DNA of 64,000 nt from Leguminivora glycinivorella (GCF_023078275.1 NC_062977.1:7461118-7525117); one strand, 5' to 3'. Positions 12,517 to 24,926 are shown, numbered from the stretch's first letter. The notes: generated by a model from the sequence alone, not told the origin. Numbers and translations: made by a program.

Positions 12517-13058
12517 ATAATAATAATAATAAATAATAAATAATTTATTAATAAAAACATAATTGTACAGTGATTGTTCTTAAAGGCTAAGAATTGTTAT
12601 ACATATAAGAGATGTTTTATACAAATGCCTGAGCTAGGATAGTTCCTGTGCTTCAGGCAGAGGAAGGACTAAATTAGTGATTTATTTTTAATTATTCACT
12701 AAAATAAAACTTATAAGAAAATAAACACAAGACTTATTTTCGTAGATTCCGAACTATTACATTACATATATATTCATTGTATATTCAATAGGTAATTATT
12801 TTACAACCATAAGTAACTTTTCTGTATCATCGTACGTCATATTTTGCAGGCCTCGTCGTAGAGCACTTTTACAACAAACATAGCTAAGTGGATATAAGTC
12901 TAATTTTGCATTTAACCTGTTGTACAGAAATGGCCCCAGAAAGACGAAAAATCTAGATGAGAAAACGTGTTTTCTATGTACGGTTTGAATACAAACGATA
13001 TCTTTCCGCCTTTTGTTATTATAATCTGTGTTGAAGGATATTCGGCCATGCTGCTTTA
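12517..13058 (-). mobile_element. LINE 3' end inserted in the GGAC repeat
   Basis: This is a 5'-truncated non-LTR retrotransposon on the minus strand. The readable C-terminal reverse-transcriptase-associated peptide runs from about 13058 down to a TAA stop at 12796-12798. It contains RKHVFSSRFFVFLGPFLYNR and, later, YDDTEKLLMVVK, a pattern I recognise from CR1/jockey-like LINE C-termini. About 280 bp of 3' UTR follow, ending in a (TAA)n tail near 12520-12545. The surviving frame has no stop, so the copy is not very old. Confidence 0.85.
12796..13058 (-). pseudogene. LINE ORF2 C-terminal fragment
   Basis: About 87 codons are open on the minus strand, with no start codon because the 5' part was lost on insertion. 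The segment lies downstream of the reverse transcriptase catalytic region, so no YADD-type motif is expected or seen. It cannot encode an active enzyme. It belongs to the insertion that splits the GGAC repeat. Confidence 0.8.
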
Positions 13059-13268
13059 ATGTTTAAAAAATAATTGTTTTGAACTTGATAGGTTCAGTAG
13101 TTTTTGAGAAAAATACGGAAAACTACGGAACCCTACACTGAGCGTGGCCCGAAACGCTCTTGGCCGGTTTTTTTTTTTCGATATTCGATATACAGGATGG
13201 TTTTTGATGATGAACCTAACTGCGTGTCGAATTTAACGGAAAACAAAAAAACACGCAAAACAAACCTA

Positions 13269-13446
13269 ACAAAACATTTTTTCCCACTTTATTTTATCAC
13301 TTTGTCGGCGTGATTGATATTCATATTGGTACCAAATTTCAGCTTTCTAATGCTAACGATCACTGAGATTATCCGCGGACGGACGGACGGACGGACAGAC
13401 ATGGCGAAACTGTAAGGGTTCCTACTTGACTACGGAACCCTAAAAA
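13269..13446 (+). mobile_element. GGAC repeat 3' fragment (copy 2), inverted partner of copy 1
   Basis: This is the 3' third of the family: TTTGTCGGCGTGATTGATAT, then AGCTTTCTAATGCTAACGAT, then five GGAC units, then GGTTCCTACTTGACTACGG. Its plus orientation, against minus for copy 1, gives the block 12131-13446 matching outer ends in inverted order, starting TTAGGGTTCCGTAGTCAA on one side and its inverse on the other. Confidence 0.85.
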
Positions 13447-15219
13447 CTAGCACTGAAGATTGTTGAATGTAGCTTAAACGATAAAAAACGGCCTCACAAG
13501 AAATTCTATGAAGTGGGAAACGGCAGTCCCGCACGTATCGCGCAGAAATTACCGAGCGAGCCGTCACTTCACTGAAATTACTCGCTAAAGCGGCGTGTGA
13601 AGCAATTTGGTAATGCACTTTTATCCCGGACATCTATGTGAGGCGGTTAGAACCAGATATACCTCTAAACGACACTGCTGTTACGTGTTTAAGCAACTCA
13701 GATTTATACCTGAGTCTGAGTGCGTTCTGAGAACCAACTTACGTTCTCGCGCGCAAGTCCATTCTAGCGTGACTTCTAGTTGAACTCGCGTTTGACAGCG
13801 CAAGTTGTGCTAAACCGCCTGAGGTGTGTATAAATTTGAGTCTCTCAGGATCAAAGTATTGTGAGATTGCTTTGATTGTTGAGGTTATTTTTGTACAACT
13901 TAGATAAGTGGTTGCTTTCTAAACTCTTATTTTGGTTAATAGTTTATTTAATAGTCATTATATTGATCACCGAAAAAGAAATTCTCTGAAGACATAGTTG
14001 ATACAAATAACCAACATATAGTTGTTAAACCATTAATTGAACATTCAAGTATTTGACAGAAAATGTTGAGGCATTAATATTATTTCAGACTACTGCTGCT
14101 TATGTAACTTTATAATCTTGATTGTAAGTCAAGTTTAAAATTAATCGGATAATTACTATTGTTACAAGAGGTATCCATATAAATAAGGAAGTTTCCATTC
14201 ATTCCATTTAGATAGTACAGATAACGTTTGACCCAGTAAATACAAAGTTTCAGTGTTAATAGGGCTGCATTAAAAGTAGCATAGTATTTTACGCAAGAAG
14301 CGTATCGGGGGGATCAATCGGCGGTTATCGGGGAGGAAATCGCAACGCGTGTGTAGGGCATGTAGCGCACTATCGCGCGATCGCGAGCGGTATTAGCACC
14401 ATTCGTCTTTGTCGTACCGTTACCTAATTTGAATAATCGTCGGCGACTAAGGTGAGAATACCGAGTGAATTGCCCCGCACGGTGCGAAACTACCAACCCT
14501 CGCAAGCAATATGTCTTCCAGATTGGAACTTGTTTTTCTCCAGTCAACAAAAACATAAATTCCTTATTTATATGCCAGGTATAGCGAGCCCTATAATTCC
14601 GGATTCAGCAGTAATAACAGGAAAATAAGACACGTAAAGAAATACAAAAGAGAAATGACAAAAATTCGAAGTGAGAATTTTCTCATTACACCACAAATCA
14701 ACTGTTAAAACAAATATTTAAAAAGAGAAAAGAATTCGCAGACTACAAAATGCTCCTCATCCCTGGCTACTGCGAAATGCGAAATCCGATTTAATTTATT
14801 TTTATCGCGAGGCTTTATAATTTCATTTTCGCACTTTCCATTTCGAGAGCGCCGGCGCCGCGGACCGCTGCTCTATCCGAATGAGATCTCTACGAAATCA
14901 GGTACAAAAGAACGATAATGAACGCTCACAGCTCGCTACGTAATCTAAATTATTATACGAGTCGAAATTCTTACTTGGCAGCGAAAGAAATCAACTTTAT
15001 CTCGGTACCGGGAGATGTTTAATAAAATTAAAACGTCGGAATAGGGCTCTGTAACAGTATTCCGATTCTAATTTTCTCTCATCTTTCGCCAAAAACGCGT
15101 TTTATCTTCTGCTACATACAGTCGGCTCATTTCAAGTGAGAAAGGAACTCGAATGCTTTCCTTAGATACTCGTACCGCTAACGTCATAAACGGAAGTTCA
15201 AAAATATAAGAAGTTCTAA
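13447..15219. other. unique DNA, nothing recognised
   Basis: AT-rich sequence with GC-richer patches at 13500-13640, 14290-14500 and 14840-14900. The open frames in these patches have no recognisable domains. No repeat or RNA gene is supported. Confidence 0.35.
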
Positions 15220-15379
15220 TCCATACTAATATTATAAATGGGAAAGTGTGTGTCTGGTTGTTTGTCCGTCTTTCACGGCAAAACGGAGCGACGAATTGTC
15301 GTGATTGTTTAAGATGGAGAGTGACATAGGCTAGATTTTGTCTCTTTCTAACGCGGGCGAAGCCGCGGGCTATAGCTAG
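15220..15379 (+). mobile_element. Lep1-type non-autonomous Helitron (copy 1)
   Basis: The 160-bp element begins TCCATACTAATATTATAAAT and ends GCGGGCTATAGCTAG, with a GC-rich terminal hairpin (GCGGGCGAAGCCGCGGGC) just inside. The flanking bases are A on the left and T on the right, the A^T insertion expected of Helitrons. Subterminal TTTGTCCGTCTTTCACGG is shared with the copies at 27.2, 36.6 and 46.4 kb. Confidence 0.9.
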
Positions 15380-15380
15380 T

Positions 15381-18300
15381 ATCAGTAAATTTGTTTCATC
15401 AAGTATAGTTAAACTATAGTTTGCACGGATACGTGGGTAACTCGAGTGAAGCAACGGATTGTGCGTCTTTGTTCTGTTTAGTTTAGATTCAGTTCAGGCG
15501 TAGTATCCAAACGTAACGAAACAAATAATTATTATAAATAGTTTTTAGACTTACGAGTATCTAAAGGTGCCCGCGTGTCTTGTTAGGCGCACTTTAGTTC
15601 TGCTAATAACTTCAAAACTTTTTAAATATATAATGTAACTATATAAAGTATAACTGTTGTAGAAGTAAAAGAAAGTAGAAACTTGATGAAGAGTTTTAAA
15701 AGGAACGGTGACATTACTTTACATTCTAAGGTTGTTACCATTTCTCTCATTGCGTTTTATATTACTGAAGACTGCCTAAGTTCAGTATCTTATATCCTGA
15801 GTAATAAGACTCCGCCGGGACGCGGCCAGATGATGTCTGACTCGAATTTTGTAGAACATAATCGGGCTGAGTAACGTAGACGTCTCTCGAAATAACCGTT
15901 TCGGTAATCACGAATTGTCACACCAGTGAACTGAGTTGTAATTAGGCAAATGCACCATGTAACGTGAAGTGTTCGGGGCGGCCCGCGCCCGTCGCAGCTC
16001 GCTCGCTCCGCAGCCGTATTGTTCCCGTAATGATTATATAACCGTACTTTTACTACGCAATTAAAATTTAAGCGTTCCTAAAATTGTACGGAAGATTCTA
16101 CAGTGCCTACCTCTATTTCATCTCAACCGACCGTGGAAAGATCTACCCCAAATCGGACTTTAATTTAAGATTCAGACATTAAGAATTCCGTAAACGGATT
16201 AGTTAAAGTATGATCCAAAGACACTGTAAACCTAGATATCATGCCATTAGCAGATGAAACTTAAGGCGTAGTAGCGGCGAGACTGAATTATTGTCAAGGT
16301 AGCGGAATATGAAAAAGCAGAATTCTGCTGAGGGGCGACAAATCCAACAGAAAAGGTTAAAATGTTCTCGGCGGTAAGTTCGTCAGCAGTACACTCGGAG
16401 TTTATAGAGCACCTTATTCGAAATAACAACGCGAAACGCTGCGGATGTCTAACTTAAATAAGATTTAATATTCCTATCCGACAGGAAGTTTCTTGAAGGA
16501 GCGTGTGTAATCAAAATCTGCACTGGGAAAGTTTGAGCGGGAATCTCCCAGCAATTGCAGAACCAAGTTGCCGGTAAAAAACTGAAATGAACTTGTCGCT
16601 TGAAACTAATTTCATTCCCAACTTTGTGTTAGAATAGTTTTTTCATGTTTTGCAGCTTTTTTCATCCCAACTTGTTCACAGCTTAAAAATCAATTTCTTG
16701 AAAGTTAAGGAAAGGGCAAGTTGTGAGGTGTTTACTCCGGCCCGCGACACTGCTGTGTGAACGAAAACTTTAACTTACTCCACGTACAACGGAATTTTCT
16801 TTCCTAAATTAACCAACTTTAAGAAAATATTTGCGAACAAGTTTCGTCGACTTTAAAGCGGATCACCGCTTGAGAAAAAGTCAAAAGCGATATAAATAAA
16901 TGTAGAAAAAACTCATACGGAATTCAGCGTATTTTAGGTTATTATTTTTCTATTGTATAAATCTCGTTATCTGTCTTGACAATTGTTATTTCTATAAACA
17001 GTGAAGATTTCCTTGTAATAATCCTATCCAAGAAAGGTCGCAACAAAAATGTTACTGGTAGCCGTTGGATTGCAAGTTATAAAAGCGCAAAATACAAGCT
17101 GAAAAAAAAATAATCCCGTCTGTTGATTATCGGGGTAGGAGTGAGCCCTCGAGTCGGAAATATTAAACGTGACTAAGTACGTTTACGACAGAGCGGTAGT
17201 GCCCCTTGTCCTTCAAGAGCGCAATTAGTCCGCTTTTTGCTGCACTCGGATGCTTTGAGTAATGATTGGACGCTGAGAGCTGCGGTTGTTTACGCTGGCA
17301 ACAAACGCTGATTTATAGTTCTGGTGAACCATTTAGGCATATGACATCATCATTACATAGAAAAACATCACGTTTTGTAAATTGTTACTTTCTTTTCAAG
17401 CACTCACTAGAGGATTGCGTTTAGCCATTGATATTAATTAACCTAAATAGACAACGACCGCAAAAACAAGAATGCTCTAACGGCTTAAGCATTACTTTTG
17501 CTCCCAGTCTCATTTTATATAGGTATATTTCTTTGGGTGTCCGTTTCCTTTGATATGTCAACGCGTTTACTAAAATTTGCTCCAGTATCATAACAATTTT
17601 AAGAAATCGGTGTAAGAATATCCCAACGAATAGCTTAAACGGTGACAGCCAAAAACAAGAAGACTCTAGACAAATTTCTTTCTGCGTACACAAATATTTA
17701 TCCTGGCAAACTCGTGACGCTCCGCTGTGTAGACGGATAAACAAATCGTCAAGCAAATGGGTCACCCCATTTATTACCAGCTTATAATTTTCTCGTTAGT
17801 CAATATAATTTGTGACAAAATTTGAAGGATAAAAAATATGACGTTTATTCTACATATATTTACCATAACAATGAGATGAAAATGCATGCATTAGATGCAA
17901 ATCATATAGCCGGACTTAAGGAACTTGGCAACGAACGTGTGGTGCGCTAGCTAGCAAATCTGTGTGACAGGCTTATCAGCTGATTCACATCCTCGCCGCA
18001 TACGAGGCATTGGGGACAATGGTAACGACAGATGCCAGGCGACCATGCAACTTTACGTATTAGAGTATGATGCTCATGACCGCGCGCTTCACTTCGTACG
18101 TACAACCCTCACTAAAACGCTGTCAACGAGTGTTATAGATTTTTAAAAAGATTTCAACGAGTGTTGTAGAAATATTTGAGAAAACGAGTTAGTAATTATG
18201 AAGAAAATGAAGCTGACTCTAATAAGGCGGTATAGTAAACATCTAAAACAAGAACAATGTAGACGAAATTGAGCTAACATGCCGATCTCGATCAAAAGAC

Positions 18301-19258
18301 AGCCCATCCAGTAAACAATACCTGCGACGGTAACGCAACAGTTAAACAGGAAGAGTACGACATTAACAACATTTTTTCACTTGTAGGTCGTTACAAAAAT
18401 ACAGATAACAGCGCACGTGCCGTTTATGGCTGGCAACGTTGAGGGAGACGCGAGCACAAAGCGGCCGAGATTTATTGGTCTGCCGTAAACGCACGTAAGA
18501 GGAAGTTTGTTTACTCGCGCTCGACGAATCGCAATATCTAACGTTCAACTATTTCCATCAATTTGTTCTACCAAGAAAGGAAAAACTTAAATTGAAGCGA
18601 TTAAATCGCGCGGCTCGTGATTGATTCTTCAGGGCGTGGCGCGCCCGCGCCGAAGACCCGCGCTCGCGCCGTTTCCCCCATTGTACCCCTAGATTTATTT
18701 CTATTTCGCTGTTTTTATTGCGTACTCAGAACTTATAACGAAATAGTTACGGCTGTTAAAAGGTTTTATTGGTTAACCTTCGGCGTGTGTGGTCATAAAA
18801 TAGATTCGTAACCAGAGAAGCGTACGCATACCGATAGATTTATAACGGAATCACGTGAAAAAGAAACAAATTTGCCCTACAGAAAGATATAAAACTAGAA
18901 GAAATTTATCGGAAAATTGTGCAAATCTCTGTATAATAAAATATTTTCTATTGAATATTGTATGGAAAGAGTTTTACGGGTCTCACTCATTTCCCTCTAT
19001 TTTACTACCTTTTTATGCAGGACCTCTGTATCTTGGAATACAAAACAGCTTAAAGCTTATATAGGGGTTTAGGATGTCGCTTGGGGCTCACTTACCTGAA
19101 ACAAAAGAAGGGTTCAATTAGAAATATGTAGCAATAACATTTATTATGTCACAGTTTAAATTGAGTTAGTGTTTGAGGTTCGGCTATCCTTAACCTATAC
19201 CTTCTTACAAAATAGGTCAGACTTCAATTCTAACAAATACAAGAGAATTCTAAATTTA
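15381..19258. other. unique DNA with GC-rich islets
   Basis: No repeat shared with the rest of the window was found. GC-rich islets occur at 15965-16025 and 18600-18680, the latter with a GGCGCGCC palindrome. The minus-strand frame at 17421-17765 (114 codons) and other frames have no recognisable domains. The islets might be conserved non-coding elements, which cannot be judged without another species. Confidence 0.35.
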
Positions 19259-19507
19259 CACTGAGAGAAATTTGCATTGTGAATTTAACAAGTTCGACTT
19301 GTTGCGGTTTATCCGTTTGAATCAGCCAAACGTATGTTTAAAACAATATGTGTCAGGTTGTTTTTATAAAATCGACTTGTTGATTCAAATATATTGCCGA
19401 TTCAAATGACAAGTAGCTTGTTGTTTGAACCAAAGAGCACGTAGGCGCTATTTTAACCAAAAAACTTGTTGAACGAACATGAAAACTGGTTGTATTTTCT
19501 CTCAGTG
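19259..19507. mobile_element. TA-flanked TIR element, CACTGAGAG family (copy 1)
   Basis: The 249-bp element starts CACTGAGAGAAATTTGCATT and ends TTTTCTCTCAGTG, with TA at 19257-19258 and 19508-19509. The interior repeats AAGTTCGACTTGTTG-like words. The copy at 35.8 kb is 387 bp, so this one has an internal deletion of roughly 140 bp. The TA duplication points to Tc1/mariner-like mobilisation. Confidence 0.85.
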
Positions 19508-19660
19508 TAGTGGTTATTAAAATCATAAACGTCATAAAATTGATCAGGTCGCAAGCGATGCCCGAAGCGAGCAAATTCACTTAATTTACCTCTCGCGTCG
19601 GCGAGCCCTTCCGCTAAAACTTTACGCACTTAATAAACTCCGAGACGAATTAAAATTCCC

Positions 19661-19800
19661 CCGCCGACCTAGCCGAAGCGACAATCGTTGACGATACGTG
19701 GCGATTGAAACGCATTCTGGCTCTGTCGCGCCAATACAGAGGAGCGATAGGGATAGCTTGCTACTAAGCGTATACGGTTGTGACGTCGGCTAGGTTGGCT
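19661..19800. repeat. TIR element related to the TAGCCGAA family
   Basis: The ends CGACCTAGCCGAAGCGACAA and GTCGGCTAGGTTGG are imperfectly inverted. The core CTGGCTCTGTCGCGCCAATA is the reverse complement of the core at 27.0 and 51.0 kb. It is likely an old relative of those elements. No clear target duplication is seen. Confidence 0.55.
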
Positions 19801-20700
19801 GGTTTAGTAACAATCATGTCGGAACGCCGTTAGCTCTGCTCGAGTTATTAATAAGAAACACCCTGATTGGTGGTCGTTACATTTTGTACATCTTAATTAT
19901 TGTCTGTTTAGAGGTTTTTAAAGACGTGAACTGTGGCTTTGTTTATAAATATAGTATGTAATTGAATTATAAAGTAAGCTGCGAAAATATCTGACTGCTG
20001 CCGCACAGGTACTTGCTGAAAGATCGTCTCTGTAGCTTTAGAAGGCCCATTGTCGGTTCGCCTGACAGTTTATTCGGCGCTGTCAATTTTTACTTCTAAC
20101 AGACTGTTGGTTGCCGTTCGGTAACCTGATGATAACTGAGCCCTTTTAGTATAAGGAAACAACACAGATTTATAATTATGCAATTTGTATAAATTGGGGT
20201 ACAGCGAACATCAACTTTCTAGCTAACATTCAAGTAACGGGTTGCAAATAGGTAATTAGCAGATTTTAATCGGATAGATAAACCTAATAGCATCTTGAAA
20301 AAAGTAAAGTAACATAATGTCAACAAAAATTGATCCTACAATAAAAATACTTTATTATTTCATCTATTTTCACTGCCTTTGAAGTCCGAAGACGAGGCTT
20401 TGAATAAATCCCACCAATATTTAGCTCTAATACCGTATAACAACATTACATAAAATACACGAACCATTAAAACAAGGCAAGGATTCCGTTTTTGCAATCA
20501 AAACAACAAAATTAGTACTAGCGGTGCAGTGCGTTGTTTATATGCAAATCATTTTTGAGTGCACGTTAGTTCGCAGTTGTTTAGCATAAGCGGACCGCAC
20601 TCTCGTGGGCGCACTCTTGCTTAGTATAAAGATTGTTGACAATGTTATATGGTCGATTTTACTGTAAAACTAGACAGAAATTAGATATCTTTACAATGTA

Positions 20701-20777
20701 CAGTGAGCTGTAAAATTGCATGGAGAAATTACTAATGAAGTAATTGTTAATTCGCCATGTACTTTTGCAGCTCACTG
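20701..20777. mobile_element. 77-bp TA-flanked TIR element
   Basis: The ends CAGTGAGCTGTAAAA and TTTTGCAGCTCACTG are inverted with one mismatch and flanked by TA at 20699-20700 and 20778-20779. Arms extend inward (TGCATGG and CCATGTA), so nearly the whole unit can fold. Its size is typical of a very small mariner-like MITE. Confidence 0.75.
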
Positions 20778-21179
20778 TACATAGGTATAATTATATCACA
20801 TCGATTCCTGTGGTACACAATTTGAGACACCGGAGTTGTTGAGTCGTTATCACCTCCGCTTCAGCATTGATTTTATAAATAATAGGCACAGATCATACAT
20901 AATACTATGTACTATAAATAGGTATATCGCAGCCAGTAGCCAAACGACGCGATTTGAATTATATTGCTCTGTCATTATTATGACTACTGTCATGTGACCA
21001 GAATCTCTATGAGTTTTTTGACGATTCAGAAAACGTTATACTCGATTTTTTTACCCTATCGAGTTACGTATTATATAACGCTAAGAAGTCATTGCAGAGA
21101 AACAATGCAAAATTTTTGTCGTTTGATTACATATATTAGCGCAAGCGATCGTCGCCGTAGCTAGGTTAACAGACGAATT

Positions 21180-21440
21180 TATCATCATCATCATTATTTC
21201 AGCCATTAATCGCCCACTGCTGAGCATAGGCCTCCTTTCGTGTACGCCACTTATCCCGGTCCTGGGCTAATCTCATCCAGAAGTGCCCCGCAGTTTTTTG
21301 AATGTCGTCCACCCAACGAGCTAACGGATGCTAGGCGCTTCTTACATCCGATAGCGGCCGCCATTCGGTCAACAATTTGGTCCACCTGCCCCGCCCAATT
21401 TCATTTGAGTTTAGATATGACATCACCCACGTCACGAATT
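21180..21440 (-). mobile_element. LINE 3' end with (ATG)n tail
   Basis: On the minus strand the C-terminal LINE peptide reads ...LLTEWRPLSDVRSA, an in-frame TAG, then HPLARWVDDIQKTAGHFW and MRLAQDRDKWRTRKEAYAQQ, ending at TGA (21199-21201). A GATGATGATGAT tail follows. The W/D-rich ending is typical of a common lepidopteran LINE group. The in-frame stop and truncation mark it as dead. Confidence 0.85.
21199..21390 (-). pseudogene. LINE ORF C-terminus, one stop
   Basis: About 63 codons can be read with a single nonsense codon (TAG at 21331-21333, minus strand). The sense codons on both sides match the same peptide pattern, so the stop is a point change rather than a frameshift. There is no start codon or catalytic region. 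Confidence 0.75.
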
Positions 21441-21484
21441 TATAAGAACATGTAACTGTTGATGTTCTTTACTTTAGCAATAAT

Positions 21485-21580
21485 ATTAAATAACGTGCAT
21501 TGGGGAAATTTCGAATCACAGAATTGGTTAGGTAATTTCTAAAGGGAAATCTTGATATGATGGAAATAATGGTGATTTTA
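21485..21580 (+). repeat. diverged copy of a motif in the 24-25 kb duplication
   Basis: GTGCATTGGGGAAATTTCGA followed by AAATCTTGATATGATGG and GGTGATTTTAATC resembles GTGCATTAGGGTAATTCCGA, GGTATCTTGATATGATGG and GGTGATGTTTACG in both 655-bp copies. This shows that the duplicated block contains dispersed repeat sequence. Family unknown. Confidence 0.5.
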
Positions 21581-21594
21581 ATCCGAGCTTGAGC

Positions 21595-21862
21595 TTACCG
21601 AGTCCCACGGTAAGCTCAAGAAGGCTTGTGTTGTGGGTACTCAGACAACGATATATGCATGACAGGTTACCAGTCTCTCACCTACGCCACAATTTAACCC
21701 ATATCCCATAGTCATATATAATATACAAATACATAGAAAACATCCATGGCTTAGGAACAAATATCTGTTCTCATTACACAAATAAATGCCCTTACCGGGA
21801 TTCGAACCCGAGACCGCGGCTTAGCAGGCAGGGTCACTACACGCTAGGCCAGACCGGTCGTC
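21595..21862 (-). mobile_element. tRNA-derived SINE, family B (copy 4)
   Basis: The minus strand starts GACGACCGGTCTGGCCTAGC, with a strong B-box GGGTTCGAATCCCGG, the family body, and the tail variant CTTGAGCTTACCGTGGGACT. About 50 bp (near 21659-21715) are unique to this copy between body and tail. Confidence 0.88.
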
Positions 21863-24160
21863 GAGATATGACTTTCGAAATAAGACGACTTTCGAAAAAA
21901 CACCAATGTACTCTAAAAAAATAGACAAATAATAACAACATACGCCCCAGAGTGATATAACATAATTATGCTGCACGCGAAACTCAATCCACAAGTTATC
22001 TCTTATCGCTTCGTTGAGGTAATTTTCTTCTTTTCTTCTTCTAATAGACTGCGGGAATTAATTGAATAAACTTACGATACCGGCGTGTTTCAAAGCAATA
22101 TAACTTTGTTTTTAGTTTCCTGTCATATTGAGACGTTTACTGTAATACTTGTGGCGAAGTTGAGGAATAAATATCGAAGTGAGAAGGAAGGTAATGGTTA
22201 ATAAAGAGAATGATATCAATTGGAAGGTGGCACCTACACTATTGTAAGATATTTCAGTATCAGAGTGTTATAACACTTTTAAGACGATACGGTAGGGGTC
22301 AATTCTCCATAAAACGCTCTCGACTATTTCCTCCCTGGTTTTTGAAGATAGAGCAATGTTTTTTTCAACACAGATTGTTATTATTTTTATCTGTGTTGGA
22401 CCGTTTTGATTTTTTTGATATTCTGCTTTTCAAAGACTCTAGAGCCAATCAAAAATTTCAAAAAACGGCCTTTTTCATTGTGGCGCAAAAAATGGTGTGA
22501 TACTCAAGATTGGTAACAATTAACCAAAAAAGCTAAACGGTCCGACATAGATTATTAATCGTCGCTGCGCGTGCAAATTTCGCTATGTGTTTTTAACCTA
22601 CTTTACAGGAGACACAAAAAACTGTTTATTTCGGCAATTATTGAACATAGATAAATCAATATTTTTATGGCATAAGTATTTTCACTTTTGCATACATTAA
22701 GAAATAACTTGAAATTATATTTCAGTTATTATAAGGTTAAAAAAATATTTTTTCATAAATATGTTACATAGCGATTATAATTTGAGTCGTAAAAAACCGG
22801 TATGTGTCTTACAATCACTTAACTAGATTTTATTCTTAAGGAACAAAATACAATTTGTGCACTTTATCGTCACATGGTTATTTAATCATATGATTTGAAT
22901 TAACTATGTTGTTGTTTATTTGTAATTTAGCAATTCATTTTCGAATTAATTATTTCAGAAAAAACACGATTTAATACTATAAGCTTAATACACAATACTA
23001 TAATAAAAAACTCGATTAAATTAATATATTACTACCAATATATTATAACTATAATAATATATTTTTTCCATTAATTTTTATGAATGGAGTTTTCAGTTAC
23101 AAAGTTGCTCAATGTGGTATTATGAAACATTTATGTATTGAATAAGATTTCATTATGCATTTTTTAACTTGAAAAAACCGGATAATGCTAGTCTGGCTCG
23201 AACACCGAAGGTTACGTGTATATTTTACTATTTTTTTTTTCTCACAACTATATTATAAATCATGTATGGTGTAAGGTGTAAGACGATTTATTTTCCAAAT
23301 TTCATAGTTTAGGTCAAACGGAAGTACCCTATTAATTTTGACTTCCTTGAGAGTGTAGATTTTTTTTTCAACTCAATTAACCTATGTTGTATTTACTTAG
23401 AAATAAGGTTTTTTTTACAGCTTCAAAGAACGGTACAGTACACTTGAGTATAGGGTTTTTCCGAAATAAATAAAAAAACTTTGTGTGATTTCTCAAGTCA
23501 GCTTTTTTTCATTTATTAAACATTTTATTTTCATTTATTTATTTTAAAATGTTTCCAGAAAGGATAGATAGATCTTATCACACAAAATTTCATACAAAAC
23601 GATGTCTTACCAATGCAATGTTAAATCACTTGCTATTTTTTTAAGTTACTTAGCATAACTTTATCGTATTTCGATAGTTTGTAATATACGTTTACACGCA
23701 CTGAACCCTACACGAAATTTGTCATTATACTAAACACTAATAAATTTCTGACAGTTAATCTTAAACATCAATTTAAAATGATTTATTTTTAACAAATATT
23801 AAAAAATAACTATTCGGTCAGAGTGAGTACTTTCAGACATAGTCTCAATAAAAAGGGAAACTACACTCTCTGTCTCATTTATAGAGGTTATACTTGACTA
23901 CAAACCCACCTACCATACACCATTTAAACAAGCTTTAAGAGAGTAGGCTAGATTTTTATAAGAAAAGCCTGCTATGTGACGTAAAACACACGATCTGGAA
24001 ACATTCACGATTTCTACAAATAGTACAAAATTATCGCTGTGTATGAGATTGTACAAATCGGGCACAAACATCTAACACATTTTTTTATACAATATTTCCG
24101 AAAATATAGCTATGTGTCATAATTCACATAGCAGGCGCAATTCCAAAACTGCTGTTATAA
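21863..24160. other. very AT-rich stretch
   Basis: From about 22500 the sequence is very AT-rich with long T and A runs. The words CTATGTG and CACATAG recur (near 22582, 23973, 24113, 24126) in direct and inverted order, which may mark a decayed element. The forward frame at 22210-22500 (96 codons) has no recognisable domain. Confidence 0.35.
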
Positions 24161-24815
24161 GTCTATGTTACTTGTGATTATTATTTTTTTATATTCTTTG
24201 CAAAGAAATGAATTACAACTAAGTTCTAGCATAAGTAACCTATTAAAAGTTATATTTTAATTTGTATATTTTTACTTCAAATGTATATAAAGAGACCGAC
24301 TCCACAGTCAAACTAACCAAGTTTTGTGCATAGTCATTATGTTGTACTTCTTGTTTTTAATAAATAAATAAAAGGTGCATTAGGGTAATTCCGAAAGAGG
24401 TATCTTGATATGATGGATATGGTGATGTTTACGCAAAAGTAAGATTAATTCTGAAACAAAATAATACATCTTTATTTAAGAGAACATTTAGGTACATAAA
24501 GAAAATTAAGCACTAAAAATTAGGTTGCAAACTGAAATGCGAAAAACGGTTGTATCGTTACTTTCAAGTCAAGTTTAACTCAAAATTTACTTGTGTCAAC
24601 TTGTGCCTTATCTCTGCAGTAAAATTAAGTAAGTTCCCGCAACTAGTTAGAAAATATTCTTCACCAGTAACTTAGTGTCTATAAAAGTTAAAATAAGCCT
24701 CGCCTCGGACGACTACAAATAATAAACGAGCGGATTAAAGATCACTCAAATATTTAAAGCCTACTTTGGGCTTTCATTTTTAGTTCTTCAAATATCATCT
24801 CTAAAAATGATTGGT
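24161..24815. repeat. 655-bp direct duplication, left copy
   Basis: Starts GTCTATGTTACTTGTGATTA and ends ATGATTGGT. It is almost identical to 24927-25580; I see only a few differences, such as GTTTTTAATAAATA against GTTTTTGAATAAATA and one-base changes in short homopolymers. It contains a TATATAAAG word, an AATAAATAAATAAA run and no open frame of note. Near identity in decaying DNA implies a recent duplication. Confidence 0.93.
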
Positions 24816-24926
24816 AGTAGTATAGATAATAATGAAACAAAATTATGAGAAATGATCATTCGGAGCACAAATCGGTATAAACAATAATTTTATAACAAAT
24901 AATTTTATATGAGCCAATATGGACCC
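24816..24926. other. 111-bp spacer between the duplicated copies
   Basis: AT-rich, unique sequence. It holds no TGG-type primer-binding site directly after the left copy and no purine tract before the right one that I would trust. This argues against a simple miniature LTR element. Confidence 0.6.

Larger units (their letters stand above)
12131..13170 (-). mobile_element. GGAC-microsatellite-associated repeat (copy 1), split by a LINE
   Basis: On the minus strand this copy starts CCGGCCAAGAGCG, passes GTAGGGTTCCGTAGTTTTCC, and ends with a (GGAC)n run, ATGGCGAAACTATAAGGGTT and CTACGGAACCCTAAAA. It is a family of about 550 bp with further copies at 13.3, 29.1, 31.3 and 49.0 kb. A LINE tail interrupts it between about 12517 and 13058, and about 60 bp of the family consensus are missing at the junction. 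The family carries 12-bp inverted AGGGTTCCGTAG/CTACGGAACCCT near its ends. Its class is unsure. Confidence 0.85.

Noticed and set aside
15068..15454. 128-codon minus-strand frame
   Set aside because: It crosses a complete Lep1-type Helitron; parts of the peptide recur in the other Helitron copies.
17421..17765. 114-codon minus-strand frame
   Set aside because: Length is possible by chance in 64 kb; no domain, no splice context and no strong start evidence.
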